From: Jacaranda mimosifolia | Lineage: Eukaryota > Streptophyta > Magnoliopsida > Lamiales > Bignoniaceae | NCBI GenBank assembly: GCA_018894105.1 | Contig: CM032127.1 | Span: 29,690,369 to 29,754,368, forward strand | Direction: 5' to 3' | Length of the DNA: 64,000 nucleotides | Shown: positions 24,888-37,478 of the stretch, piece by piece | Position numbering within the stretch: position 1 is the stretch's first letter | How the letters are laid out: each line of letters opens with the position of its first letter | The notes under the pieces: generated by a model | The model's database searches: none | Told to the model about the DNA's origin: nothing | What the model saw: only the letters and a program-made list of their open reading frames with translations | Position numbers and translations under genes: made by a program

Positions 24888-25118
24888 CTACTTCCAATCA
24901 GGGATTGAAAGTGGTTGTAGCAACCCTAATGGTCGCTGATGCTCTGCTTTTACTAACTGGCAGGTTAAACACTTCTGCACATGGTCTGCAACATCTTTCT
25001 TCATCCCACTCCACCAGAACTGTTTTCTCAAATCCCAATACATCTCAAATCCCAGATGTATCGTATATCTCGCCTTGTGTGTCTCTTCCAATAGTCTTCC
25101 TTTCATTTCTTCAGGCAC
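24888..25118 (-). pseudogene. Chromovirus integrase zinc-binding (HHCC) domain
   Basis: The 76-residue segment carries H-x3-5-H (ETHKARYTIH) followed by FWWSGMKKDVADHV and CLTCQ, i.e. the integrase H2C2 zinc finger, then the usual linker RPLGLLQPLSIPDWK. It sits just upstream, in element sense, of the catalytic core. A stop separates them. Confidence 0.85.
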
Positions 25119-25279
25119 ACATATTCTCTAATCAAATAAAAAAGTACCTTGACTATTTGTACTAAATTCAGACTCTCCAGAGGACCTGATCGCTTCTTTT
25201 TCTTTATGTATCCAACTATCATTAGCCTAAGCTTGTCGTATTTCATCATATAGTTCTGGTTGCATGTTTATTCCTGGAT

Positions 25280-26011
25280 CTAGGTTTGTTGTTTCATTCT
25301 TATCACAGCATCTGCCCTTAGGTTTTCTGATGTTTCTCCTCCCAGCATGTGGGCCATCCCGACCTTTCGACTCAAAGCATCTTTTACTACGTTAACTTTT
25401 CCCGATTGGTAGATGATAGAGAAATCGTAATCTTCCAAAAATTCCATCCACCTTCGCTGTCGCATGTTTAAGTACTTCTGGGGGTGTAAATACTTAAGAC
25501 TCTTATGATCAGTGTACACTTCGAAAGTGGCCCCATCGAGATAGCGTCTCCTTTTTGCCAATGCAAAAATCACTACAGCTAGCTCCAGGTCATGAGTTGA
25601 GTAATTCTTCTCATGTGGTTTCAGTTTTCTAGATGTATACGTGATAACTCGCCCATTCTACATTAGCGCACAATCGAGCCCTTCTTTATATATATCCATA
25701 TAAACAACAAAACTTTCTGATCCTTTGGGAAGAGCTAAAACTGGAGCTGAAGTCAATCTTTACTTCAATTCTTGGAAACTCTTCTCACTCTTCTCATTCC
25801 AATCAAATGGGTGATCTTTCTTAGTCAATTTAGTTAATGGGTCGACTATCTTAGAAAAATATTGTACAAACCTTCGATAATTTCCGACAAGTCCCAAAAA
25901 TCTATGAACTTTTGTTACATTCTCAGGTCTTTTCCAATTGACAATTACCTCTATCTCAGAGGGATTGACCTCTATCCCATCTTGGGATATGATGTGTCCT
26001 AGGAAAGCCAC
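25280..26011 (-). pseudogene. Chromovirus RT thumb and RNase H
   Basis: The part at 26,011-25,760 has FLGHIISQDGIEVNPSEIE, VHRFLGLVGNYRRFV and PFDWNEKSEKSFQELK, the RT connection region. The part at 25,573-25,280 has [20 protein letters not shown], with the RNase H TDHKSL motif, then [14 protein letters not shown] and VVKDALSRK. This module degrades the RNA template. The two parts are separated by about 190 bases in which the frame is broken. Confidence 0.87.
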
Positions 26012-26480
26012 TTTTTTCTAACTAGAATTCACACTTGCTAAACTTTACATTCAGCATGTGCTCTCTCAGTGTTCTTAAAACTATGTGTAAGTGCTTTGCA
26101 TGCTCCTCTCTAGTTCTTAAATACACCAAAATATCATTAAGGAATATTATCACACATTGGTCTAGATACGGTCAAAAAATCCAGTGCATCAAATCCATGA
26201 AAGCTGCTGGGACATTAGTCAAATCAAATGGCATTACCACAAATTCAAAATGATCGTACTGGGAATTGAACGCAGTCTTCAGGATATCTTCTTCCTTAAT
26301 TTTCAACTGGTAGTACCCCTGTCTTAAATCCAACTTCGAGAAGGTCGTAGATTCCTGTAGAAGCTCAAGTAACTCCTCTATATGCGGCAAGGGGTATTTG
26401 TTCTTCATAGTAACTTTATTCAACTCCCGATAGTCTATGCACATCCTCAAGGACCTATCTTTCTTTTTAACAAAGAACAC
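26010..26480 (-). pseudogene. Chromovirus reverse transcriptase
   Basis: The segment reads [20 protein letters not shown], then [18 protein letters not shown] and [20 protein letters not shown], the canonical gypsy RT fingers and palm. The frame shifts near 26,170, after which VIIFLNDILVY follows. The catalytic box is normally FIDD, so the first Asp appears to be Asn. Both the frameshift and this change would abolish polymerase activity. Confidence 0.88.
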
Positions 26481-26993
26481 TGGAGCTCCTCACAGAGAAA
26501 TGCTGGGCCTTATGAATTTCTTCTCCAATAGTTCCTAGAGTTGGTTTTTCAGCTCCTTCAATTCTATAGGCGCCATTTAGTAGGGGTTTCAGAAAAATTC
26601 GTAGTGTCGAAAAGTGTGTGAATGATGAATTCTATCTCCCGGTCAGGTGGTAATGAGTTTAGCTCCTCTGGGAATAAATCTGGATAATTAGCCATTATTT
26701 TCACTTCTTCTATTATGGCTGTGTCCCAGGATTTATTGATAAGGTACGCTAGAAATCTCTATCCTCCTTCCCTCAAAATTTTCCTAGCCTCTACTGCGAA
26801 TATAATAGGTATCGAGGAAGTTATATCTATGGAACGACGTGTCAGTATTAGTACCTTATCTCCAAGAGTGATACACTTGGTGTAATAATTCACTTATGTT
26901 TGATGCTGGTACAGCCAATCTATTCCAAGCATTATATCATATTCTTGAATATGCATATCTATAAGATTGGTTGGATACTCTCTATTCCCAATC

Positions 26994-27200
26994 CTAACTA
27001 GGCATGCCTAGTACATAGAATCTGTTAAGTGTCAACAACTTTATTCCTAAGGGTATCTGTACTTCTATTTGATAAGCTATGATTTCGGGTTGTATATTCA
27101 ACTTATGAGAGAAAGATGTAGATATAAAGGAATGAACAGCTCTAGGATCACATAAAGTGTTACCATTAATTCCATAAATAGAAGCTATTCCTTCAACCAC
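26994..27200 (-). pseudogene. Chromovirus aspartic protease
   Basis: A retropepsin fold fragment beginning VEGIASIYGINGNTLCDPRA, followed by VHSFISTSFSHKLNI. The active site is normally D-[PS]-G-A-T/S. Here it is DPRA, so the glycine after the catalytic Asp is lost. The protease would cleave gag-pol. Confidence 0.82.
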
Positions 27201-27339
27201 TTTATTGGGGCTAGCGTCTCTTTTCCTATCTGGGCATATGCACGTGCTCGGACCTTCGGTTCCCCATTGGTCCTTGCCACCTATTTTCCTTTCCCTGTAG
27301 GTGTTGGCTTCCTTCTGTCAGGGCAATCTCTGACAAAAT

Positions 27340-28420
27340 GTTGATCGCTACCACAACTACTTTTTCTAACATTTAGATTTTTTGTCGCCTTGTCCTCCAC
27401 AAAATTCACATTTCTTTGGTGCTGCCCCTTGAGCCGAATCTATGGCCTCACTGGCCTAATGAGCTTACTAACTGGCGTCCCCACTCTGAAATTTTAGTTG
27501 TTTCTTTCCAGGGTTATTCTGTCCACCAGAGGTATTTTCCCTTTCACCCTTTGTCTTCAGTTTTTTGAATTTCTCACACTTTTGACTCTACTTGCAGCAC
27601 CTTTCTCACAACACGATTAAAGCTTGGCATGTCATATGCAACAAGGGCTCGTCTGAGTTTCGACCGTAATCCTTCCACAAATTTGCAAATCTGCTGCTCT
27701 TTATCTGCAAGTATATGGTGCCCATACTAAATCAATCGGCTGAATGTCACCTAGTACTAACTAACAAATGACGTTTCTTATATCAAATCCATAAATTCCC
27801 TCTCCCTTACATGCTTGGCCACCAATGGTACATATTTTTCCATGAACTCCCAAGTAAAGTTGTCCTAAGTCCGTTGAATCCCTTCTACAGCCCCCTTGGG
27901 GTCTATCATTTTTCACTAATTGTGCACAAGACCTTCCAACAGAAATATAGTATATCGAACTTTCTGTTCGTCTGGGTAATACAAGGTTTCAAATATCTTC
28001 TCCAAGTTCTCAATCCATACTTTGGCCTTTCTGTCATCCGGTTCCCCTAGGAATCTTGGGGGCTAGAAGCGATGGAACCACTCCAATGCCCGGTCTTCAG
28101 GAAGCTCTTCAACATTTCCCGCTTTATCACCCTATCCTTGTTGCTAGCAAAATTACATAAATCGTTGCCACATTTGGAACATAGGGTTTGCTAGTTGACC
28201 TGCAGCTAGTTGATCAACCTGAGGGGCTTATGAAACCTCTTCTTCCGGCAGTGGTTGTTGTAAAGCGGGTGCTCTCTGCCTAGGGACATTTTCTACATTA
28301 GCCCATCTACCGAGCAACCTCCCTTGTCTTTCTGCTCTAGCCTGATAGGTATTTGAGAGCCCTCATATGATGCCATTCTTTTCTCTAAATTGATTTAGAT
28401 TTAGGATGCTTCTTAACCTA
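27340..28420 (-). pseudogene. Chromovirus gag with zinc knuckle
   Basis: In minus sense, LEWFHRF..PPRFLGEPDDRK and KVWIENLEKIF lie at about 28,095-27,985. They are followed by ETLYYPDEQKVRYTIFLLEG, EFMEKYVP..AKHVREREF and QICKFVEGLRSKLRRALV. All match the Retrotrans_gag domain that builds the particle. Near 27,415-27,370 and 27,350 zinc-knuckle pieces remain (KCEFCGG, CGSDQHFVRDC) in different frames. Many stops are present. Confidence 0.82.
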
Positions 28421-28819
28421 TAATTTATCAAGATTGTGCAATGATATCTAAGGTTATCGTCAATTCTTTCTAATCCCTTAAATTTGCATATAAAGTATTT
28501 AATAGATTTAAGTAAAATTCATGATAACAGAAGTATATTCATTCGAAAATCAACATTAAAGCTTTCATTATCATTCCGAGTTAGCTTTAGCGATTATTTA
28601 TAGCGGTATATACAAAGTCAAAATCCAAAATTAGCTAAGCTAACTATTCGCCTGATCATGGAACAAAATGACAAGGCTTGGGTTAGGGCATACCTCATTA
28701 GGCTAGCTAACTTTAGCCTTTTCTATTTTCTAATTTAATGGCTAAAAGCTATTACTAGATCATCCATTTATATACAGGCATATTTACACGTACATGAGCC
28801 TCTAACTCTAATCTTCTAC

Positions 28820-29110
28820 ATCGGTGATGTTAGACTCTACATTCTCATCCTTATCCTCATTCATCTGCTCCTCCCCATTCAACTCTATATCCATATCATT
28901 ATCGTCCTTTTCAAATTCCAAAAACTCATTTTCCATATTATTCCCCTGCGATACCTCAACCGGGGGCTTCTGTGCAAGTTCCTCCTCAGGATCCTCTACT
29001 AGCAGCTCTTTTGGGTTTCCTTCGAGGCCTCCCTATGGGTTCTTTTCAGGTACCTCTTCAATACGGATACCCTGTCTCTACCTGGCTTTGGGAAAGGACG
29101 AACTCTAGAG
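28820..29110 (-). pseudogene. Acidic leader region of chromovirus gag
   Basis: On the minus strand an open stretch encodes a highly acidic peptide with LLVEDPEEELAQ, ENEFLEFEKDDND and NEDKDENVESNI. It lies between the primer site and the gag domain. The opposite strand also gives an open, serine-rich frame, which I take to be its shadow. Confidence 0.5.
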
Positions 29111-29869
29111 AGTTCAACCTCGGATGCTAACTAAACTCTAATGTTCTAATCTATGGCACTCCATAGCGTGCCAACATCATTATAACTTCATCCATAATTA
29201 TTCGGGTCGTAGCAACAATCTTAGGGTGATCCACTCTAAAGTCCCAAAAGTCTCCTCCATCTGGGCCCGTACCATGCGGAGTCTGTCAATCTGTCCTTTA
29301 GCTATTCTTACCTTTAACTTTCCTAATCCACTCCATCCATCAGACTCCTTATAGTGTCGCTTTTCATATGAACTATTGTTTCTAAATGGTACGTCTCAGC
29401 TCATCTTTCCCTCAATGCCTCAGTCAAGTCATAAAGCCGATCCTCATAACTTTGGCATCACTCTAATAATCTTGCTCTTTCCTGCTCTAAGACTTTAATT
29501 CTCTTCTCTAGAGATTCTTTGCGTTCATCTTTCAAAGGTTCTTTTCCTTCTCGATGTTCTGTCATCATCCTACAATATATAACTTTATTTCATTAAAGCC
29601 ACATTGGTCAAGTACATTTTCAACTTTCTTAATCACATAAAGATTTTTCAATCACACACAAGATAGCCAAGATTCAATTCTCAATTTAAAGTCTAATGCT
29701 CGATTTTTGAAAGTGAAGATTAGAGACTGATCGGCCTTCCTGGGTATAATCTCGTACCTTCTTATGTTAAACACTATATCTAAGAATTCATATCCTAACT
29801 AACCTTCTATCCTACAGACTCGACATAAATTCCATTAATATTTATTTACTTAGGCCATCGTCAAACTTA

Positions 29870-29882
29870 GGCTCTAATACCA
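29870..29882 (-). other. Primer binding site (initiator Met-tRNA type)
   Basis: On the minus strand TGGTATTAGAGCC lies 4 bases after the LTR end. It differs by one base from the common plant methionine-tRNA primer site TGGTATCAGAGCC. Confidence 0.85.
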
Positions 29883-29886
29883 CCAC

Positions 29887-32632
29887 TGTAGCACCCCCAA
29901 CTAGGAATGAGTCCTAAGCTAATATGCCGCCAATTTAAATTTAAATCATAATTCGAAAGATAACTAAAGAAGCCAAAATCCACCAAATAACTTCAAAGAT
30001 AGCAGCTCGACAATAAGCCCAAAAGATTATCCCAAAGTGTGCAAAAATGTACATATCAAAGGTTTAAGTCAAACTTAGCTATTTACAAAACATCCACAAG
30101 TCTAAGTGTTACGATTAGGTGTAATCTATATATACATACATAGCACCTAATCTATTACAAAATATGACCACACCCAAGCAAGCCTCGAGCCCCAACCTCC
30201 ATTAGATCCAGTCTTGTTTGAAAAGAGAATAAGAAATAATAGAAAGAGGTAAGTCCTAAGGACTTAGTGAGGAGGAAATATGACAAATAGGCAAGGAAAT
30301 ACTATGGAAAGTAAAATTATCAATAAACGAGAATTTAATAACGGGCAGCTCATAATTCACAACACGAAGCAACAATATAACATAACACATGTGATACAAA
30401 ATTTAACAAACTATTGGCAACTCTGGCCTTATTGCCCCCAAAACAGAACATAACAGAAGTACAAATATAACATAACAAGTTTCCCTTATCACTCCGTTAC
30501 CCAAGCAGCCGATTCGGTAGATATGCGGTATGGCCGGCCGCATGCCAGATCCTGCCACTCACAGATAGCTACCTCCAACGATCTACAGATCAAGATCTTA
30601 AGTAAGTACTAGCCAGGAGACTAGTCACCATCGCTCCATACCGCCCAGTCGTCTTTCCCGACCTAGTCCTTGGCCCAACGCACCCCGTGGCACCCCTACG
30701 GCCGATAACTCCCGAAGAGTGTCCTTAAGGTAACTTAACAAAATGCCGACAGATAAAACGTATTTCAAAAAAACTTATCAGAAACATATATGTGAAATTG
30801 AACTAAATGGTAAAATTCGTAAAACATTGGCCGACAAGGCCATATAAACAGCATGCAGAACAATTTAACCAGGAGTACAAAACAAAATTTGTCAGCAAGA
30901 CCAAAATATCAACATAAATTGGGAAAGCCAGCAAAGCTATAAGGTATATAGGAGGGAAAAATTGATAACATAATAGGAGTTCTGGGCACCAAAATGAGTA
31001 TAATCAAATTCAACAATTAGACACAGGGAATTCAAACATCGAAGATCATTCACTTCCCAGAAGAAAGATAGGCTTTACCCTTACCTTAATTCCCATAGAA
31101 AATGTTATCCTCGTCCCACTGCCCTACAAATCCTGGCTCCTCCTCATCACCTATTTCAAAAGAATGTACTTAATGTCAAAATGCTTGAATCATTTTCTTT
31201 AAACATTAATTAACCATTTAATATCTTAATATCGGTTGCTTATAATTAATACAATATTTTAGGGGCTCGATTCCAATAATACCGTAAGAGTAACATGCTA
31301 ATTATGTTAATAATGCCATAATATTTATGAGGGTCTTATTTGTTCTGATCGATAATCATGTCCTATGTCAATATTTCCTAATTTAGCAATGTAAGCCCTA
31401 TATCAACAATTTAGTCGAAACACGATAATCAATTCAGATTCCTATTATTGGTCCTTCCAACGTTACATGAAAGCCAAATATAAAATTTCATCGATTAAAT
31501 CTAGTCAATAATAATCCAATCTTTAATAACTCGGCTCCATACATTATTATATACACGATTAGGGTTTCAGTTACCTAAATTACTTAATTAATCAAGGATT
31601 ATATATATTTTACAAATTCAAGTCCACCTAACGTTATATATATATAACTATACATTCCATTGTCTCGGTTCCAATCATATTCTTCCCAAATCATTTCAAA
31701 ATACAAGAATTCACAAGGTAACAAGAACAACATAAATCAATCGGTAGCAACTCCAATTCCAAACAAATTTTACCAAAGAGCTTATTTTCAGAGCCCAATC
31801 ACCACAAAATAACACCATGCATACGATTACTGTGATGAGATGAAGATCCTATCTCAGGACCAATGTTCGTCATCGCTCAAATTGCTAACCATCACCACCA
31901 ATGGATGCCTCTCAACACACATAATCAAACGCCCAAGCTAATTTCAAGCTTTGCCATTGATTTACTACTCAATTTGCTGAAAAATAGAGCTTGGTCTCTT
32001 TCCGCTGTCGCTCGCCACCACGTTCAATTCTCCTCTACCGCTGGTCCATTCGTGAAATCAAAGGCACCGGGTTGTTTCTTGAGTTAAGCCCATCACAACC
32101 TACCACTCAAACTCAAGTTTCCATCACATCCGCCACCTTCGCTACTGCCTAATTTTCAACTTCCATTTTTTGGTGGTTCGCCGGCCAAATTGGGGTACAT
32201 GTGGGTATGGTTGTGTTCACGGCGACGAAAGAAAGCTAGTGGTCAATTTAGTTTCGAGGTTTCGCCATTGCCAGAAGGAATTTACCAGAGAGGAAATGGG
32301 GGTTTCCATGCAAGAAATTGAATAAAATATGAGGGATTGCTATTTAAAGGGTAATTTTTCACAATCACATATTGGCCCCCATAATTTTTCCTCAGCTTTC
32401 GATTTAATCCCTCAACTAATAAGTGCCCTACATTGATCCGGTTGACCCAAAATACTTATAAATTGACCCCAAAAACTTTGGGTTAATTGCAATCACCGCT
32501 CAAAATCTTTTAATTCTTTTACAATTAAATCTTTTTCTATTTACATTTTGACCCCCAAATTTTTCTTTTTCAATTAAATTAAAATATTATTATTTTTAAA
32601 TTTTTTTCCAATTAAATTATAGGGGTGTTACA
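29887..32632 (-). repeat. 5' LTR of the chromovirus
   Basis: Minus-strand ends are TGTAACACCCC (at 32,632) and GGGTGCTACA (at 29,887), with the primer site just inside. Length is 2,746 bases. It shares about 1 kb with the 3' LTR (31,580-32,632 with 22,750-23,767). The remaining 1.7 kb has no clear counterpart there, apart from architecture-level phrases such as GACTTAGTGAG. Confidence 0.8.
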
Positions 32633-33795
32633 TATATCAAGCCAAAAAATAATTAATTAAATTAATTAATTCCTCTCATCTAACTCAGTATTTATCTAGT
32701 ACTTAGATAATATTCCCTACATATCATGTGAGTTTTTGAGCACTTTTGTATGACTCCTTAGATTCACCAATCAATTAGTCATAGGCTCATAACACCTTGT
32801 GATTTAATTTGTGAATATCATTTAATTATTTTAGTTGATTAAACTCCTTTGATTAACTACATTAATTCAAAAGTGTTCAACCTTCATAATTGATCGTTAG
32901 AAACAAGCCTATGAAGCCCAATCAATAGGGGATTTAAGTGTGTGAACCATTCCACTTATGAGTACCATAAAAATATGATTCTTCTATTTTTTATTTCACG
33001 ATTGGATCCCAGGACAAGGAAATTTATCAATTTTCTAATAGTTTCAATAACTATGTATCTATTTCTAATGATTGGCTCAAGGAACCTCAACAAAATCCTT
33101 TTCAAATTGTCACATTACCTTGTCCAAGAATTTTCAAAACTGAACATCATGGAAAACATAGGAGATGAACTCATTCAACAAGATGAGAAATATTGAATTT
33201 TTCTCAAAAACCTCCATACACAAGTAACTTACACCAAATACAAACGCCATACAACTCGTTACGTGATTAGAGCAAGCATTAAAGCATGAACAGTAATGCA
33301 CAAAGTTACCATGGAACTCAAGTCTAAGGACTAACAATATGCAATGTCGTAAGCATTAGAATATCCATTACTGATATGCCACTACAAATTCCTTATGGAA
33401 TTCTAAAGTTGGAACCATTCAATAAACTTATTCTCCAACAAGCACTCACTAATGCTTAGTAGTATCTCTACACTAATGACCCATGAAATGAAGGCATCCA
33501 CCAATTCTAGGAGCGTGCATCATAATGCAAGCCTATTCGAATCTATTGATGCTCTACCTCAAAAGATTCTACGACTTAAAATAATTTAAGATCAAAACTA
33601 TAGGGACATATTTCATGATCACCATCATATGCGTGCCCATGTCCTGTAGTCATACATGATCTAAAGACTTCAACCAAATGCATTGTGTGAATGGCAATAT
33701 TAAGTACATAAGATGGAAATGGCCAATAAAAGCTATATTGATGAAATAAGAATGTATGTATAAGGGCTATTTACGTGCCATTCATTTGGCATTCT
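32633..33795 (-). repeat. Copia-like LTR fragment, family D copy 1
   Basis: Homologous to the solo LTR at 50,104-52,320. Shared phrases include ACATAGGAGATG at 33,157/51,699 and GCATAAGATG-like words near 33,700/52,215. The chromovirus LTR abuts it at 32,632, so its other part was lost or displaced by that insertion. The high-coordinate end is near GTGCCATTCATTTGGCA at about 33,775-33,792. No coding sequence. Confidence 0.6.
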
Positions 33796-34324
33796 AACAC
33801 ACACGACTACAAAGTGCAAACTTTCACCTTATTATGAGGATGACTCATAAAATATTAGAAGGCACATTGCTAAGTTTACTACACATTATATACAGGTAGT
33901 TATGGATGTTACTCTTCTAACTCCAGTTGAAGGGTACAAGTAAATAGTTGACGTGTGGATATTCTTAGGAGCGAGATGCTTAGCTCACTTGCACGAGTTT
34001 TTAAGTTTGAAGGAATATTTTAAAACTAGAAGGATTCAAAAGATTGTATCTATGATAGTAATAATGAGTTGTTTTCTTCTACATGATGATTTTGGCTCTT
34101 CAATGTAAAGGGTCATCTTTATTTTGTACTGGGGCTAATTCTTATTCATTTGTTCACTAGAAAAATAACTTCAAATATTTCCTAAACATAGGAAGTGACT
34201 TTTTTGAAATGAATATTGAAGGAGTTCAAAACAATACTTGAGAAAGGGCATCACTTTAAGATTTTAGAAACATAAATAAGGTATATATTTCTAATTCTAC
34301 ATTTGTATTCATCCAATGCACCAT
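33796..34324. other. Spacer without recognisable features
   Basis: AT-rich, stops in all frames, no repeat identified. It lies between two LTR fragments. Confidence 0.5.
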
Positions 34325-36060
34325 CTTACTGTGTGTGCAAGTAATAAAACAAGAATATAATAGTAAACACTTTTTAATAGTCTAATATTTAAATACGATG
34401 ATTAAATCAGTATTTGTTGTAGTTAGTCAACTTTATGACCCCCATCATAATAGTCCTTTATCACTTTAGGTATGGCTCTACCTCACCAAATAGTGCCTAA
34501 ACCTAGTCCTTAGGAATTCTTACGACCCACCTCAGCCACAAATACTTCTACTGTACATTGGGAGGACTAGGCCACGAGGACTTGGGGTTCAACCGGTAAG
34601 CCCACTGCCACCTTGTGAAGTCCCTCGTAATTTGAGACCAATTAGATCAACGTACAATATCAATAATAGTAAATTCAGTCATCAGTGTTGATCATCGTAT
34701 TTAATTGCTAGTTTAAAAATATTATTAAATAAAAAAATGAGATCATAAAAGATCATGTTTTCTTGTATCATGAAGCAAAATAAGAGAATTTTATGTGTGT
34801 GGTGGAATGTAATTGTAGTGCATTGTAAATTAAAGAAAAGTTTCCAATGGATTACATTACAATATATAACCTTCCGATTTTGAAACGTAATACTATATAT
34901 TGTCCATATGATTAGGCACTTACAATCCTTATCAGTCATATCAAAAGTCAACCTGGTTGTGTCAAATCCCTGATCACCTGCTGAAATATTAATAACATTT
35001 GGTCTAGTTAATATGTAATCCATGAGGCATCCATTGCCCTCAGAAAATTCAAAACATCTAGAGTAAGAACACCTACTGCCTCTCTCAAATTCATCCTCTA
35101 AAAGAATTACACCTACACTTGGTTATGTTTAAATTTTGTTTACAGGTCATAGCAATCAATACCTTATGCATACCTTATGCATCTATGGAAAATATGCTCT
35201 TTTCAAACTGCCACAAGAATCAATCCACGAGAGGAAAATGAAAATAGATCAGAATGGCATCAAAAGTAAAATTAAATTTGTTCTTTCACATGGTAGCACT
35301 AGACAATTATCCAATTGAACACATATCTCTATTGTCAACTTCTTCAAGAATTAAAAGTTCATGAAAAGGAAAAATAAAGATATTGATGAGACAAAACATT
35401 TATAATCTAACTTCTAAATTATAATATCCTACATTGGGAAGCAATTAGACCATCAAATAGAGTAAAAGCTGCAATAAAGAAAATATAGCTACGGAAGGTT
35501 GACAAGGGGAAAGGACAAACAAAAGTCGGAACAGCATACATATATTTATAGACCTATTTCTCTAAGGAGTGAGGATGTGCTTTTGCTTTTCCATTATGTC
35601 AGATAAAAGCATAAAATTTACTATTAAAGTACCAGATAATATGGGGTATTTAGAATTCCAAAATTTCATACCCAATCTGTAGTCACAAGTATAACCAAGA
35701 GACTGAAAATACCTTTCCTATCACCACAACCCTCACTTCTAATGGAGATAATGTACTTTAGCAAAAATCTATAGCAGCCGACCTATTCTCTCTTTCTCCC
35801 TTTCTCTTTTCTTCTTCTGTTTTTCTTTCTTTTTTTTTTTTTTTTTTGCTTGTCTAATATAACTAGGGTTTTGTTTCTATAGACTATATATATAGGAGAT
35901 GTGGTTTAGTTCAAATAGGACTCTACTTATTTCCATCTAGGACTAGGATACTACTCCAACTTTAACTCTATTATCTTTATTTTTAATTCCTAAAGTTTAA
36001 TAATTCAAGTACTTTTTTTAATATGATCTTAATTTGAGTAAAATTATAAATTATACTCCC
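34325..36060 (-). repeat. Gypsy LTR fragment, family B copy 2
   Basis: Homologous to 20,080-22,740 of the chromovirus 3' LTR, in the same order: the CCCATCATAATAGTCC block at 34,440-34,640, TTTAATTGCTAG at about 34,700, GATTAGGCACTTAC at 34,910, and AGGGTTTTGTTT with GTGGTTTAGTTCAA at 35,865-35,915. The 194-bp tandem array of the other copy is absent. Both ends are truncated. It contains a long T tract at about 35,829-35,848. Confidence 0.72.
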
Positions 36061-37440
36061 CAAAATATGGAATATATATACATAACACATGAAAATATAG
36101 GTATCATTATTTGACCTTGAGATAATTGATTTTAATTTTTCTAATTTCTATCTAACTGTATGTTATGCCTTACTATGACTTTAATTGATATACTAAATGA
36201 AATAAATTAAATACAGTAAGGTAATCAATTAAATATGATACGAAATTCTAAGCCACTACATGATCACTAATGCATTCTCTTTAGGAGCATGTGCTCCAAT
36301 CAAGTCCCTTAATCTGAATCGTATGTTTGGACCTTGGGAGACCAATCCTATTGTTCCCTTCATCTTACCAACAAGTTTAGATATAGATATTTTTAGCTCA
36401 ATAGGACTTCTTGTAGATTGGTCCTCATGAAATCAAATCAGTTGTTTACCATCATATGGGGTTCACATCGTAGGTTCTATCAAAGTCCCTTGGGGGATTT
36501 CTTGCCATTAATTCTTCTTTTTTTGCCTCCTTTATGCTCTTTAATCCTTTCTATCTTATTCTCTCTTTCCCTTTGAACTTCTCTTTGGATTTTGATGGGT
36601 AAACCAACTTTGACTCAATAAACATTTAATTTTGTTCATCAAAATCTATTAAATTTTATACTAATGCGAAGCTCTCATCAAGGAGATATTCGTAGGGTAC
36701 TTGGTTGCAAAATCCATTAATTAATGTATGAGAAAATTGATATTTAAGTGTGGGTGTGGTGCAGTGATCTTTGATTAAATGTTTGGATTGAGTTTAATTT
36801 ACCCTATTGAATTCGAATTTGATTTTGGACACACCCTTCAACATTAAAGTTATTTTTTAATCTAATAAGTATAAAATTTAAATTAGACTTAATTAACATC
36901 CTTTGAATGAAATAAGGTGTCCTCTAACTGAATGGATATGATTTATGACCTATTCATCAAGTGTTATAACCCTTGAATGGGATGCATCACAACCTATAAA
37001 TATAGAAGCCTAGAACCCAACAAACTAAATTAAAAAAAACATTGGTGTGATCGCTACTTTTTTCACTCACAGCACACTTTACACTTAGATATAAAGAGTT
37101 TCTAAGTCAATCAATTCTAGAGTCTAAACAATTAGAGTGCTTAGTTTGTTTGGAAGATCGTTATATCTTGGGGAAAATGCTTACCATAAGTTCTAAGCGC
37201 TTAACTAACATATTGTTGTATTTTTAGATTCTATCATTGCATCAAACAATGAGACTACCATTCGTAATAAGGGTGTGCTCCCAACCCAACTATATTCAAT
37301 GTGGCTCCAATTACTACACCCATTGTGGCACTTGTATTATGACTCCGCTTGCGGTACCCATTCCTATTAAGTCCAATGTTTGACAAATTAATAATGCTTT
37401 GGGAGTGACTCCTACTCTACTTAGACATGGAGAAAAACTA
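36061..37440 (+). other. Leader region of copia element, possible degraded 5' LTR
   Basis: No coding motif. A TATA-like CCTATAAATATAGAAG lies at about 36,993-37,009 followed by about 200 bases of leader-like sequence, the layout of a copia LTR U3/R/U5 ahead of gag. LTR ends, primer site and target duplication could not be placed. Bases 36,061-36,680 show nothing recognisable. Confidence 0.35.
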
Positions 37441-37478
37441 AAAAATTTCAACAGAAAAGACTTAAGAGGTGGAAAAAG

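Larger units (their letters stand above)
19714..32632 (-). mobile_element. Tekay-type chromovirus (Ty3/gypsy), nearly full length
   Basis: In minus orientation the order is 5' LTR (32,632-29,887), methionine-tRNA-type primer site, gag, protease, RT, RNase H, integrase, chromodomain, polypurine tract and 3' LTR (23,767-19,714). That domain order with a C-terminal chromodomain and very long LTRs fits the Tekay/Del chromovirus clade, whose chromodomain can steer integration toward heterochromatin. Every domain carries stops or frameshifts. The outer 5-mers (ATTAG on the left, TATAT on the right) do not match. The 3' LTR is about 1.3 kb longer than the 5' LTR and agrees with it only over its first kilobase, so the element is either chimeric or rearranged. 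Confidence 0.82.

Noticed and set aside
24905..25165. Plus-strand open frame over the integrase region
   Set aside because: Shadow of the minus-strand integrase zinc finger, which has clear HHCC spacing.
28824..29108. Plus-strand serine-rich open frame
   Set aside because: It is antisense to the acidic gag leader of the minus-strand chromovirus; acidic codons read backwards give Ser/Phe-rich frames.
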